Source of the DNA: Wuchereria bancrofti
Lineage: Eukaryota; Nematoda; Chromadorea; Rhabditida; Onchocercidae
Reading direction: 5' to 3'
Length of the DNA stretch: 64,000 bases
Assembly (NCBI GenBank): GCA_005281725.1
Contig: SSBO01000012.1
Coordinates: forward strand, 1,904,194 to 1,968,193
Shown: positions 27,101 through 40,849 of the stretch, one piece after another
Layout: every line of letters begins with the position of its first letter
Numbering within the stretch: position 1 is the first letter of the stretch
Notes under the pieces: generated by a model
What the model was told of the DNA's origin: nothing
Database searches by the model: none
The model's input: the letters and a program-made list of their open reading frames with translations, nothing else
Translations under genes and position numbers: made by a program

Positions 27101-30100
27101 AGGATGTAGCGGCCATCACTGAGGCATCTCTCTCATCCAGTACATGTATGTGTGCCATACATATCAATGTATGTGTGTGTATGTGTGTGTGTGTGTGTGT
27201 GTGCTTGCCTGTAAAGTGTGTTTCCCCTGTAGATACCAGCAAAGAAGTGGACAATGGTAGGAAGATGAAGGGAGAGAGGGAGGGAATAGAGGATACTCAA
27301 GTGATAGATACTTTCAATGATTGTAATTAGCCGTAAAATTGGGACATATCAAAAGGAAAAAGAAAATACACAACGGTTGGCACTCTTTTTGTTACATATA
27401 ATCTAACCGAAACTGAAACAATGAATGAAGTGTAAAGAGTACATCCTGAATGACCAATGTGAAAAGGAGAAAAGAAACGGAAGGAGCGAAATTATTCCTA
27501 AACGGAAGCTGAAAGTGTGACAATGCCTTTCAGTTGCCTTATCTTCTTCCTCTTCTCGTCATCCAGCGACGATACCTGTATGAAGCAACGATGAAGGGAT
27601 TCAGTGAGGTGAAATAATCTTGCAAGGTCAAAGTGATATTAGTATAGACTGCTGCTGAAACATATGATACAGAAAGGAAGATGAGGGAAAGAAAGATCCT
27701 CTCACAACATAGCTATATTTTTGAAAAGGGTCAACAACAACCTAACGAAATGGAGGTGGAAGATGGTAATTTGCGTTCGGTAAAGAAGAAAATTGATGTA
27801 GAAGGGAATGGGGAGGAGAATAATTTACCACATGTTTCGCTACCTTTAACGTATGGTACTCATGAATGTGGTGATACAACTTCCTCTATCGGTACCGTCG
27901 GATGAATCGAGAATGGTCTACATTGACCAGGTCATCAAGTAATTTGATACCCATCATAAATGCTCATTTACAGTCATGTAAAATAGCCAAGCAGCACACA
28001 AATTATCTCTCCCAATCACTAGTTGGTGCCAAATGCCTGCCTAAATCAAATCTGCTTATTATGTTGGAAATCAAACTATCTATATTCGCACATCATCATC
28101 TAATTTTCCTCGTATAAATAACTCATCAATCAATCTAATATTCTACATTATAGGTATAAAAAGAGTAATGCTCCCTCCATAAACCGACTATTAGGGGAAT
28201 AAAAGATTCATTCGTAAATTGAAACGTCATTTCGGTACGGCAGGCAAATCAATCTCTGATCCTTTCTTACAGTCTCAAATTTCACAGAAACTGCAACAGC
28301 TTTTGCACCTGCTTATTGTGAACATAATTAATCAAAGTTGCTGAATATCAAAAATGAAATAAATTAAACACTTGAAATTTGTATCGATAATTTATCAGTT
28401 GTTAAGCTGTAGACGAAAGCAATATTGAAGCTGTTGTTGATGCGACTATAGTAAATAAATCGTGTGCTCTCTGACCTCTAACCCGTTCTCTTTCGCTATC
28501 ACACTTCCGCTAATTATCATCCTTAATATAGCTCCCCATTTATAGTTGTCTTCAAACGATTGTCAAGCACTGAATGCTACTGATATTAAGTAAATAACTC
28601 TAACATGTTAAATTATGCCACGTTCAATTTTTCATAATCTTTTCCACTATGACCTTATAATAAACCTCTTAACGTATGAATATAATAACTTTGTTCGAAT
28701 AATGAATGTTTCCCTTTTTTTCTTTACTGATATGAATGTTGACATTCGGAGCAATCTATAGAGCAATTATCTATTTATGAGGAATTTGTATAATTGTGAA
28801 ATGAAATGGACCAGCTATGTTTTTAAATGTTTACATTTTGGTGAGCAATTTTTCCGTATCTTTTTAAACCTACCATCATCTTTACGAATATATGTTCCCG
28901 TAATTACTCAAACTTTTTTTTTTTTTTCATTTAATTTTTGCATTAAAAACAAGTTTAGGGTTTGCGTGCATCAATCTCATTATGGTAACTTCAGTTTCCG
29001 AAAATTCTAATTAAACTTTTTTTTTGAATTTTTCCTAAATGAAGAGAATAGTGTTATAAAATTCTATAAAAATTGTGTTTTCTAAAAAAAAGAAATCATT
29101 GTGGCCTTGCAAGTCTAAATGAGATGTTTGAAAAAAATTACACTATTGAAATTGAGAAGTCTAAACATGATCACCTGGGTCTATACAGATCTTTTAAAGA
29201 TTTCAACTTATCATTTCAATATTTATTTCATTGTGTTCTTTTTAATAATCAATAATAGCATTATTAAAATCTATGCCCAATACTCATAAAAACTGATCAA
29301 CTTAACCGAGACATTAAATGACATTTTAAAGATATGATCTCGTAAAGTTTAAGCTTTCCTTCTAAACCGTAATAATGGAGAAATAGATGATTACTATTAG
29401 CTAGCTAATGAAACACATATCAAGAAAGGAAGAATTGGTGAAATCTCTCTCTCCCCTCTCTCTCTCCTCTCTCTCCCTCTCTCTCTCTCTCTCTTTCTGG
29501 AGTTACAAGCAGCATTATATAGTTCCCGTTGAATCGATTTCTGCAATTCGGATAAACCGTGTATTAGCTATGTTTGCTAATTAAAGAGTCAGTTCTAACA
29601 TTCATAAACGGAAGTGATAGTTTTCATAGTCTGTTGATTACTCATCAAGCGAACAACCACTAATAGAATTGACTGAATAAATATGGAACAATATCCTCGT
29701 TAGCAATTCCAATAAGAAATTAAAAACTATTTTCTTATATACATATTGCCTTTAATGAATTTCTATTCCATGAAAATGAATATAATTTTGCACATCTATA
29801 CATAATGTAAAGATATTTTCCAAAAAAAATAAAATAAATTTTGATCAATTTGATTAAATCTTAAATTCATAACTTCTTTGATGCTACTCAAAATTTTTAA
29901 CAAGATTTTGCAAAAAAATTTGACACATATATAATCAATTTTATGAATGCTAAAAGATGCTCGCAATGCAAAAAGAAAATCAGTTAGAGAAATTTAGCTC
30001 ACTAATGGTCAACAATGGATTAAAATTAAATCACAACTAAAAGCAAAATATATCATTTCAAAGAGAGCAATATGAAATCTTTGAGATTATTGGTAATGAC

Positions 30101-33100
30101 ATGATTAGAAAGATATATTGGCACATAACAATTTATAAATAGTCTTATTGATTCTTTAAATAAAATCATTACACAACGACCGTATTTTGCAAATATTGCC
30201 ATCAACTTCACTGACTCTTTCATTTCTCAATAGTGAAAAATCGGTACAATGTGACAAATAACCCTGAACCTTGCAACTGGAAAAAATTACGAGAAAAACA
30301 ATGTTTATGTTTTTGTTTGCATTAACTGCAGAATCATATTAAAGTCTATCGTTATCTCAACAACACAATGATAATGATCAGCTCCACTAAATTCACAGCA
30401 TATTGAAGTAAGCATCAAGAATACAACGCAAATATTTACTTTTTTATTCAATTTTTAAAATTACATATTTTGTTTGAAACTTTTGAAGTGACATGTTTGT
30501 TTGGCGGAAAGTAAAAGCATAAAGAGCACAGTTTATTTCTAGATTTTATACGAAATTTTTTCAGTTAGAATTTACTTTTCCCAATAATATCCAAATAAAT
30601 ATGGGAGGTTTTTGAAAAGATTGTGAGAAACTAGAATGCTATATCTTTACACAAAAAAAAATGATGGAATTCAAATTATCAGTAAATACAGAAAACCACA
30701 GCTGCAATCTTACAGCCGATAAAAATGACCAACCTAACAGCATTCCAGTGAATCCAAGCAGACAACAAACATCTGTGATAATAACACGACTAATAAATCT
30801 AGAAAACAAACCAATGTAAGAATGAAACTAAAAATTTGTTATAAAGAAAAAATTGTTACCAGATGTAATGATATGCACGAAATATGAAAGTCCTTTCATT
30901 TCATTCCAATGTTAGAAAAAGCTTAAACATATGAGAATGTTCTTAGAAATTTTTATGAAATTTACATTTTTTCTTTTCAAATAAAATTTTCAATAAAGTA
31001 TAAGAAAGTCTATTTTTTTAATCAAGCGTAAAATGCTTATTGATAAATTGTAAATAAAAAATTTTTGAAGAGTTTGCTGTGCGAAAGAAAATTCAAATTA
31101 GGTTGTAAAATGTACAATGACACTGTCCTATTAAATAGTCGTCATTGCAGTATCAATAACTATTGAAACAGTTAATATTCATCATTCACACCTTTATATG
31201 TCTTCTTATAATAAAGATTGTAAAAAAGGTAGTCATAATAGCTTTGAGCAAATAGTAATCAATGTAGCTAAGAGCTAACGGCTAAATGCCATTGAAGATA
31301 AAACAAATAGTTAGAGATATAGTCGAATTAATACTGTCCAAGCATTACTATCAGTAGAAATGATGAGAAAAGATGCCAAGATTGAAAGGAAAATGAGGAA
31401 ATGACAGGTAAAGAGAGTATTTAGTCATGTACAAGTACAAATATTTGCCAGGATATGGACTGAGTACATTACTTTGAGATAAAAGAACCGCCGTCAAACA
31501 AATATTGCATCAAATCTGTTTGCTATTCAACAAATATTGTTTGCATCAGAGCTATTTACTATCCAACAAATATTGTATCAAATCTATTTGCTGTCTGACA
31601 AATCCTGTATTAACTATTTGCTAACTGTCGTAATGAAGTTTCCGTATTGTATTATATGACAGTAACATGAATAAGTAATTTCTATTAAAGTTATTTTTTG
31701 TTTAAATCTTTGATTTCATATAAAAATTTTCCTGGCAATTCAGTTATTAAATACATTGTATTTCCAACTAGTAATAACATACTCTTCTATTATATATAAC
31801 CGAATATCGGTTTTCTGAATAAAATTCCACTAATAAATTGCATTGTTTAATCAAATACAACTTATATATGTTATCAGCTTCTTTAATAAAAATAAAAGGT
31901 CTGCTGTTAAACGGTGATACCAAATCAACGATGGCCCTTACAATTTTCAGCAAATTTAACTCTGATTTATCTTATTCTAAGGATAACCATGAAACAGACA
32001 TGAATAATGGATGTAAGTTTAAAAAAAGCAATATTCAAAAAATTAAGATGGTGTAAATAAATTTATTCAAAAACTATCCACTTGCTGCAAAAGCCACTAT
32101 TGCTTTACAAACCGACTATATTAGTTACTGTAACCCATAATATGATATGCTTTTTTCAAAATATATGATATGCTTTTTTTTTTCAAAGACATTTTTCAAA
32201 AATTAATTTTTCATCTTTTAGTTTTAAAAGACTTACTTTTACTCGTTACTTTTAGCGCAGCTTTGGTGAGACTACTCCCGGCCAGATTCATTGCAGCACA
32301 CACGTAATTGCCTTCATCAGCAGGTCTTACATCCGTAACGGTAAGATCACCATTAAAAGTCACTTTTATTCTTCCGTCTGAAGATATGTGACCCGGAAAG
32401 AATACTTCCTAAAATCAAAATCAGCGGTGTTTTTCAAATCTCTGAATTTTAGAGTATACTTTATTTCTGAATACAAATCAGCCTATTATTACGAAGGAAT
32501 CAATCCGGATTAAAATGTTGTTAAAACTAAAAGGAGTGATTTCCTCAACATTATTTCATCCTTTTTTGATGACACATTGATTAACACAAAGTAAAATTTG
32601 CATTAAACCTGTTGGCCTTCTCTTGACCAGAATAATGCTGGTTGCGGCTGGCCCTCTGCCTCACATCGGAATTTTGCATTAGAACCAGAATCAACAAGTA
32701 CATCACGAGGAGTTTTTGTAAAAGATGGCGCAGCGTGTACACTTAGCAGAGCTGATGTTTCTATGCTTCCCGCTGGGTTTTTTGCCTGACAAATATATTC
32801 GCCAGCGTCATTTGGCTGAACCCTGAAAAAGGAAAAAATGCATAAATAATCGTCAAGGACTTGCTCGGAAATTCATTTAAAATAAGAAAAATGATATCTA
32901 TTTGACTATTTGATGCTTATTACACACTATTTGATGTTTATTTATGCAACTGAAGGAATATGATGAAAAAAATAATGATGAAATATAACTACAAAATGTT
33001 ATATCTTCTTTAGGAGAACTTTTACTTACTTATCAATGCGTAAACCACGATTATCCGATGCGATGTAAGCTCGACCAACGGGCATTTGTTGATTTCTCTT

Positions 33101-36100
33101 CTTCCACGATATTGAAGGCATCGGATCACCAGAAACACGGCAGTCGAATAGTACCGATGATCCTACTTCAACCGTTAAGTTTTGTGGTTTTTGCTGAAAT
33201 ACAATTATTATGTAGAGAACAAAAGTTCTTTATTGCTTATTAGATGAAAAAGGATATAAAAAAATTATTACTTTTAGACTATATTATGCTACATATTCGG
33301 TACTCAGTGCATTTTTTTTTTTCACGATCTTACTACGTCAACAGATTTATCATTTTTTTTTTTTTTGTAGGAATAATTTTACATTTAACAGTTTTTGCCA
33401 TCACTATGATGTACACCATCACGTCAGAGTAAATCAAGCAGTCTGTTCTTTGAGATATCAGTTGGTAATATTTCTTAATACTAAACTATTAGCAAGATGG
33501 ATGAAGTATAGAGCCAGTTGGAATTTGTTGCATAATTATGAAATACTAGTATAAATGTACCAAAAAATAAGGCTTTTCATATACAGATAAGCGTGCTGGA
33601 TTTGATATCCTTTCACCAACCATATTTGTTGCCACACACTGATAAAAGCCAGCATCAGATCGTTGCACCTTAAGATGCAAAAATTATTTGCAAAAAAAAA
33701 AAGATGCGAAAAAAATTAAAAAAATCCTACTTTGTAATTCACTGAGTTATTCATTCAGTTTCCTAATTTCATTTTATCTTCAGCACACTTATTTAAAAAC
33801 TGTTGTGTATCCACCTCATATATAAAATAATAAAGGGATTCTAAATCTGTGGTTACCTTTTCGATGACGAGATTACCACTTGGATGTAGCACAATACCAT
33901 CTTCATCCTGAGGACGTAAATCCCGTTCATCTTTACGCCAGGACACAACTGGTTCTGGAAAGCCACGTGGCGGAGAACATTCTAAGACTGCCCTGTTACC
34001 AATCACTGCCTTCAAAAAAGATATATACTATTGTTTAATTGAAATGTGAATACTTTATTAAGATATACATTTTCAAAATTATTTTTTACGAATGGACAAT
34101 CAATTAGATGTTAACAACATTAGGCAGTTTAAATAAACAATTCTGAACTACATATTTATTAAGAAATAAACTTGCCAAATTTAATGACATTAAGTGTCTT
34201 CAACTGATCCTTACAATTACAGCAAATCTAAAAACATAATTTACTAATTATCTTATCGAAGATGCTCGAGATTTTTATGTTTTTTTTTTCTCAAAATACC
34301 TATACTCAAAATACCTGTATTGGTCTCGGTCTTATCCTGAAATCATCTCGCAGCATGGCAATTTTTAGCGATGCCTCTCTTGACCACACTTCACCATATT
34401 TATTTTTTGCAACACAATAATATGTCCCCGAATCTGCGTCTTTCCCCTTACCTAAAGAAGAATCAATTAATATATTTGCAGAAATTTCCAACTACATTAT
34501 TCTAAATAGTATTAGTTATAATATGTTAAAAAAGAAACAGTCAAGGTAATAAGGTTCATGTCAAATTTGGAACATTATCCACAAAGGTAAATAATTAATT
34601 AGAGGTATTCTGCTAGATCACAATAGAATTTTTTGGATTTATTGCAATGAGTACATACTAAATATGAGGAAACAATCACTTATTCACTATAAACTGTCGA
34701 TTAAACTACTGAAATTTGCAAAGCGTTTTATGTGAAATATACATAGGGAATAACTACATCAACTAATTTTTGTACAGAACAAAAAAGTTTGCAAACGTAC
34801 CATTATTAACTCGAAGTAGAAATAAAGCACCGGTATGAAGTACTAAACGATGTGAATTCTTTTCTTCATTATTTGTAATCACCGGTTCACCATCCTTGAA
34901 CCATGTAATTTGTAGATCCGGACCTTTCGCTGCACAGTTCAGTGTCGCCGGTTCACCTTTTGCAACAATTACATCAAGCGGATGTTCTGTTATTACCGGC
35001 ATTCCATCTTCTATAAAAGAACTCAAGAAATAAGCAATCAAGAAATAAGATGCAAAGCAGAAACTTTTACATCAAAAAAAGTTAAATTCATTCCTGTAAA
35101 AGTAATAATTCTATGAATTATAATAAACTAAAAAAAAAAAAAAAAAATTTAGTCTCAAAAGTGAAGAATAAACACATTACAGTTTATGTTGATGTGAAGG
35201 AGCAGTTGATAATGGAAGCAAATCTAAGATAATTTCTAAATCATGCCTCATTTAAAAAGAAAAAAAAAGAGAAAGAAAGAGGAACAATAGGTTGACCTCG
35301 AATGATACACATTTTTTTCTTTAATAAAATCCATATCCAGGAAATCCATTTCTTTTGTTTCTTTCAATGTAAAAGCATTTTTTGTAAGTGAAGATTTAAG
35401 CATAAGTTTCTAATAAAAATTTTAATTTCCTCTTGTATTGAATCAGTTTCGAAAATATTTCCAATGAGCATGTATTTAGGCAGACAGGAAGTAAGAGATA
35501 AAATTGTTTTATTGCTTTTTTTTAATGATTTCTTTTTGTCCTGATAGAAGACAAAATTTAATGCATAATCGTTTCAAGATGTTAACTTGAATGCAATCAC
35601 ATTATTGTTCAACTAAACTAGTCTTCTCAGTGAAGCAAGGTCATTTCATTGGTAACCATACGATTTAGAAGTATCCTCTCTCTTTCTCTCTTTCTTTCTT
35701 CCTCTTTCTCCCTCTTATTTCTTTTATAGCTAGTGGTAAATTAATAGGCTAATTTATTTGAAAAGAATTGACAATTTCGTAGACATAAGTTGCTAATTAC
35801 AGCATATATCTATTCTAAGCTAGTACTTTGCTGCACCACTGACAATCTAATTAGTTGGAATTTAAAATTAATGATTAAACAGGTGATATCGTGATTATTA
35901 TGTTTCAAGAAATTGTTGCTTACATATATCTAAGTTAAAACTAAAGTAGACGTATACTTAATGTTCAGACATATTTAATGCTAGTTGATAATCTTGAATT
36001 TTTAACTTTATCATGTTTTTTTTTAAAAGAAAAACATTTTTACTTCCATTTTATATTTAATAAGTGGGAATAAAAAGAAAGTTATACTGAAACTCAGTCA

Positions 36101-38436
36101 TGAAAGTATTGTTTTCATGAAAGTATCTGAAAATTTAGCTTCTTGAAAGGATTTCAACATTCTCTTCTTGCTGTATAACTTTTCCCATTTATTTTTCTAA
36201 TATTTAAAGTGTAAAAATAAAAATTATTCTGTTCAACTGCAATAATTTCTTTCTTCAAGATTTTTCTTGCTTAAATGATATTATCAAATGAAATTTATTT
36301 CAAATGCTCAAAAGAATAGCTAGAGGGACCTCTAAAAATATTCAGATTTATGCAACAGCATAAAATTCAATCAGCTATAACAACAATTTTTGTGCTGAAA
36401 ATTTCCTAATTGAACTGGGAAATGTTAATATTTCGTTCAATAATAAATATTACTTCCACATAAAAGTGATTACATATTCTAGAAATTCATTTAGTAAATT
36501 TAGTAACAATAATCAATGTGTACCAACTATGTACACATCAAATTCTTTATGTATTGTAAATGTTTCAACATCATATATCAACTTTGATTAGCTTATTCAA
36601 ACAAAAATTATTGATGACACAGTCTTCATTTCTTACCATTTCATCACATACTTCTATTCTGATGACAAAACAGATTAAATAAATCGAATTTCCTTACCAA
36701 TTTATCTTCATCAATTAAATCAAGCTGATGCTAATAAAATGGGATTTTTCTTTTTGGATTTTTAAAATTTCTCAGTGTAATTTAAAAACCTGATTAACAT
36801 CAATTAAATTTTAACAAAGACACACTCAATATGTAAATAAATTGTTTTGCAAAATAAAACTAATACACATAGTAGAACAAGTTAGGCAGAGATATACGTA
36901 CTGATAAATATCTAATATGGGTGCAACTTTCAAATTAAACAAAATATGTTGAGTAAAACAATTTCTGATGATAATGAACTAAACTAGTCCTTCAGTTCAT
37001 TCATCCCATCTGCGTAACTAATTTTATTTCATTCATTCTCATAATAATACTAGCAAAAAGATGACAGAAAAAATTGTATCTTTCCTTTTGAAGTTTTATA
37101 ATTTATCACCTCCTTCTGAATATCAATAATAATTAAAGAACTGAAACGAAGTCCTTTTTCCACTTCTACATTATCTTAGTAAATTGAAATTTTGAACATC
37201 TTCACTGTTCAAGAATGAAATTTTATAGCAAACAGTTATCAGCGACTTCATATTTGCCATTTAAATTCGAGATTTCTCCATGTATAACCAAAGTAACTCA
37301 GATTTTCTATCAATATCTCCAAACATAGTGAGGAAAATTCGAAATATTTCAACTAAAATACCAAAAAATATTATAATTTCTGATGAATTTATTGTAAATG
37401 GGGAAAAAATTCATTATGATTTATTATCATCGCTTTGATAATTTAATAAAAACGATGTAAATCAAAAGAATCTAACGGATCAATCTATCATCTAATTGAG
37501 AATAAATAACACGCAAGTTGTCCTTTTAAAAAAATATAAAATTCGGCAAGATAACTTTATAGAGGTCAAACATCATTGATGGTGCAGCTAGATAAGCGAT
37601 GAATGTGATCGATGATAATAAATAGATAAGCCTAATATAATAAAAGGCCTATGCATTTTCTTTTTTTTTTTTTTTTAGCAATGTACACAATACTTTGGAT
37701 CATTTCAACCAGATGTCCATGTTACATGTGTGTAACATGAAAAGAAATGATGGATAAAAAGACAAAGGAGTTGGCGTAAATGTGCTAAACGAACAAAAAA
37801 GAAAAAAAAAATTCAAAATTCCAAAAATTAACATTTAACCAACAAAATTTTTGAAAAATTTCCCTGTTAGCATCTTTAGAGTTAGGGTTATTAACAACAA
37901 CTTACTTATGCCGCCATACCATTTATTTTCCTGAATTACCTCAATTGTGCGCTTTTCCACTAATCTTCAATTTTACTTTAATGTGCCCATCAAAAATCAA
38001 CTTTGTTAATCAGTTTTATAATGTAAGCTCAGAAAAAAAATATTTCTGTCATATACACATATGTTTAAAAGAATTATTGAAATTGTGTAGTGCCAATAGA
38101 AAACCAGCAAATCGTTATATAAATCACAAAATAGCTAATATATATACGAATCCTACATAATTATTGAAAAACCTATTTATTATATATTTAGCAGGAAGCA
38201 AAAAGCTTCTTTAGCCCTTTATTGCTTTTTATAAATTATAGATTTTCTTTAGAAAGGATGGTGGAGAGGAAAGAAAGGCAAGAAGCAAATGTTCAAATCT
38301 TTTAATAATACCCTTTTATGTCGTAAAGCCTAAAGTTAATTATCACTTAAAAAAGAGCACAAATGATGAAGAACTAACCAGTCGTTTCATCGGCATTAAC
38401 AATTTCCATTGATAATAACAATGATAATAAAATCAT
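18161..38436 (-). CDS. sax-3: SAX-3 / Roundabout (Robo) Slit receptor, 23 exons
   Basis: Robo-family axon-guidance receptor, about 1289 aa. Exons 5' to 3': 38379-38436, 34801-35010, 34315-34451, 33857-34009, 33561-33668, 33030-33193, 32609-32822, 32237-32408, 23406-23622, 23099-23181, 22715-22905, 22452-22617, 22012-22139, 21540-21792, 20953-21068, 20703-20874, 20428-20598, 19705-20042, 19231-19483, 18941-19068, 18673-18832, 18241-18495, 18161-18183. All joins are in phase. Order: signal peptide ([15 protein letters not shown]), Ig1 about 20-130 ([15 protein letters not shown]-like IAMLRDDF), Ig2 136-217 ([12 protein letters not shown]), Ig3 to about 307 (RLSVYEKP linker), Ig4 to 405, Ig5 to 503, three FN3 domains about 520-845, TM about 876-897 followed by WWRWRKSK. 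The tail has CC1 ([10 protein letters not shown], about 1021-1030) and the proline-rich CC2 ([10 protein letters not shown], about 1128-1137), the Ena-binding type of site. I see no clear CC3 motif. Ig1-2 bind Slit in this family. Introns 1 (3.4 kb) and 8 (8.6 kb) are large. The last splice removes only 57 nt. Confidence 0.95.
24411..24492 (-). CDS. Candidate alternative first exon of sax-3
   Basis: Minus-strand segment starting with ATG (24492), encoding a moderately hydrophobic leader ([20 protein letters not shown], then PPYCING) and ending at a donor GTAATTTC in phase 1. The next downstream sax-3 exon (23406-23622, Ig5) needs exactly phase 1, so splicing would give a signal-peptide-like start fused to Ig5, the FN3 repeats and the rest of the receptor. 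The upstream frame is closed by a stop within 20 nt, consistent with a true start. The phase match has a one-in-three chance by luck, and the leader is only weakly hydrophobic. It could be a chance ORF or 3' UTR of the neighbouring Cys-rich exon. Confidence 0.35.
24541..24689 (-). CDS. Cys-rich terminal exon (sax-3 alternative end or nested small gene)
   Basis: Minus-strand exon with an acceptor (TTCTTAG before 24689), open for 49 codons to TAG at 24541. It encodes a basic, Tyr-rich, six-cysteine tail: [24 protein letters not shown], then a Tyr-rich stretch ending SCCFR. Composition is far from random intron translation. It needs phase 1 from upstream, and sax-3 exon 8 (32237-32408) ends in phase 1, so it could be an alternative last exon giving a secreted four-Ig isoform. 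Alternatively it is the last exon of a small secreted protein nested in the intron, with its first exon unrecognised; a weak candidate with a phase-1 donor lies near 27069. I recognise no family. A minus-strand AATAAA lies about 265 nt further on, near 24276. Confidence 0.45.
24730..24761. repeat. (GAT)n microsatellite
   Basis: About ten GAT/AAT units inside the large sax-3 intron. It gives an Ile-rich artefact in one reading frame. Confidence 0.9.
27170..27203. repeat. (TG)n microsatellite
   Basis: TG dinucleotide run with one TA interruption inside the large sax-3 intron. Reverse-strand His-Thr-rich ORFs here come from the repeat. Confidence 0.95.
29442..29496. repeat. (TC)n microsatellite
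   Basis: Imperfect CT-rich run of about 55 bp inside the large sax-3 intron. Confidence 0.95.
31497..31626. repeat. Diverged 32-36 bp tandem repeat, four units
   Basis: Four units begin at 31497, 31529, 31565 and 31597. They share AACAAATATTGTATCAAATC-like halves and CTATTTGCTATC-like halves, and the fourth is the most decayed. It lies in the sax-3 intron about 0.6 kb upstream of the Ig4 exon on the plus map. Confidence 0.8.
35011..38378 (-). other. 3.4 kb first intron of sax-3
   Basis: Separates the signal-peptide exon from Ig1. It is AT-rich, with CT-rich tract 35675-35720 and poly-T runs. No coding-like segment was seen on either strand. First introns of guidance receptors often hold enhancers, but nothing specific is visible. 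Confidence 0.6.
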
Positions 38437-40806
38437 AATTGAAGCAGCGAAATACTTCGAAGTGTTATAAACTGTTGTTGTTGTGTGACAAAACATATTT
38501 CGTTTAGAAAATTATCCTTTAGGGATGATGATCGTTCAATGCATTGTTGTTGATGATGATGATGATAATAATGATAATAGAAATAAAAACTGAAGCAGTA
38601 AAAGATGGAAAAAAAGAAAGACAATAATAAGTTGTCGTGAATGTCCAGTTTAGTTGAACTCTTCTCCCAAATTATCACCAGCACAGGCCAGAGCTTGAAC
38701 TACTCAATGGCCACTTCTTGACCTACAGCTGTATCTGATATTATACAAAATGCTCCACTATATCCAATAATAAGTTACACTGTGTACAATCAATCATTCA
38801 TCAAACTCTACCAAATTATTTCCCATCACTGCATGAAGTAACTAATGCTGACCCTTCTGTCTTTCTCTCTTCCGAGACAGTAAACAACAGATAAAGTTAT
38901 TTGTAAAAGTAACAGTGAATCCCGATGTCCAGCTGCTGATAGCAGCAATACTAGTAATAATAATACAGAGTGATTGAAAATGTGTAATATGATATCGTAT
39001 TCTCTCTAAACAGTCAAATATTGTGACCCTGTCGCAAGTAGCGACACCAATATACTCTCTTTCTTGCTGACAATAATTGTTGATGGATTCACTAATACTT
39101 TATGCAATGTCACCTGAAATTCATCAAAATACATTCAGTATTAGACGTATTAACTATTTCACAATAGCATGTAATGATAGATGTGACACGTCAAGGATAT
39201 TTGCTTTTATCAGCTCCACAAATATACACATACATTAAAGTATAGATATAAGTAATAAGACAATTATTGTATGAGTAATTAATGGCAAAGAACAATCGGA
39301 AAATTCCCTGTTACTTAGATATCCAACAAAGAAAAAAGAAAAATAATAATAGCAGCGTTTAAAATGCTATTCTAAAATAATTTCTCACAGTTATATTCCT
39401 TTTATAACTTCTGCAATTTTTTTTTTCTTTTTCATTCCCGATTACCTTTCTAACTATAGAAGAACCCATAGTTTTTCTTCATTTCCGTCCTGTAACGAAG
39501 TGAACTTTTCCTATATCGCAATGAATTTATCTGAAATTTACACTAACTATATGCAAGGTTTCATATTAAAAGAAAAATGGCAGTATCGATATTTTAGAAA
39601 GAAGAGGAAGAAAGAGAGAGAGAGATGTGGATAGATGGAAGGAATATTAAGACTTCCATTTTTAGGTTTTCTTTTTTTAATTAAACAATAGAATTAATAA
39701 TTGAAGAATGGAAGTAAGAATATAAGGCTTAGTGACATTTCATAAAAATAGAAAAAAAAAAGAAAGAGGCCAAGAATTGAGGAAGAAAGATCCGGTGAAG
39801 AGGATGTCGTATGACGCTCCAGAGCATGCAGCACCTGTACAACACAACAATACATAAATGAATCAGCTATCGGTAATATATTCTCGTTGCTGCTGTCATT
39901 GATGTTTAATCGGCAAGGTCAGAAAATGCAATTCACCAAAACCAACCCAACAAAAATATTCAAACTCAAAATTCAAACTCGTACAATGACTATTATCCTT
40001 CATTTCCCATAACTGATTTATTGATTTATTCCGTATTCATTACAATTTTAAATTTAACAAAAGCATTGAATTAAAATTTCAATAAATGTATTTCATTGTT
40101 ATTTTTTCAAAATAAAAAAGAAGAAAAAAAAAACATTGAGCTAATGGAAAATAGCAAAGATTAGAAATGTAGAAAAAAAAACTTTTTGTCATTAATTTTT
40201 TTTTTTTGGAAGCCATTAAGCAGTCATCGTATTGCTAATAGAAATATTTCCATGCAAATTAAATAAATTGTTTACGGTAACTACTCAGGCAATATGTAAG
40301 TGTCACATATACACGTGAAATACGAAACGTTACAACGTCATTTTTTATTATAAAATAGAAGACAAAAAAAAGGACGGAGGAAGAGGAGAAGGAGGAGGAG
40401 AGAAAGAGTAAAAAATCATGAATAAATAGACGAAATTTCGTACTTTAATAGTAATCCAATCATTGATGTGGTCTACTAGTGAAATTCACTATCCCTGAAA
40501 TTTAGATTACCAGGATTAAAATATCACATCTCCATAATCTAACTGCTTTATTTCGTGGACGGATGTTGACGGAATTTAATCAAAAATCAAATTTTGTGAA
40601 ACATATAATAATGGGATTTAATTTTAGGAAGATATAAAAGGAAGAAAAAAAAAAGAATGCAACTAACTATCACTTACTACCATCAAATACAATCATCCAA
40701 AATATGAACACATTAATGATGGTAATAGCATAAATTTGATACCTTAAATTACAAAATTTCCATTAAAATAATTCGTTTAGCAAAAAAGCAGGAAAATAAG
40801 CAAAAT

Positions 40807-40849
40807 CAATAAATAAATAAATAAATCAATAAATAAATAAATAAATAAA
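40807..40849. repeat. (AAAT)n microsatellite
   Basis: About ten AAAT units with one AATC interruption. Confidence 0.9.

Larger units (their letters stand above)
23623..32236 (-). other. 8.6 kb sax-3 intron between Ig4 and Ig5
   Basis: The largest intron of the gene. It holds two minus-strand open exon-like segments at 24411-24492 and 24541-24689 (separate entries), a weaker Cys-rich minus-strand ORF around 27003-27110, microsatellites (24730-24761, 27170-27203, 29442-29496) and a diverged tandem repeat (31497-31626). The part 26900-28500 is noticeably less AT-rich than typical introns here, so regulatory DNA or unrecognised small exons are possible. A plus-strand ORF at 27681-27905 has charged composition but no recognised family. 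Confidence 0.6.

Noticed and set aside
27681..27905. Plus-strand charged ORF of 74 codons
   Set aside because: No recognised family, no clear splice partners, and it lies antisense in the sax-3 intron; kept only as a remark in the intron entry.
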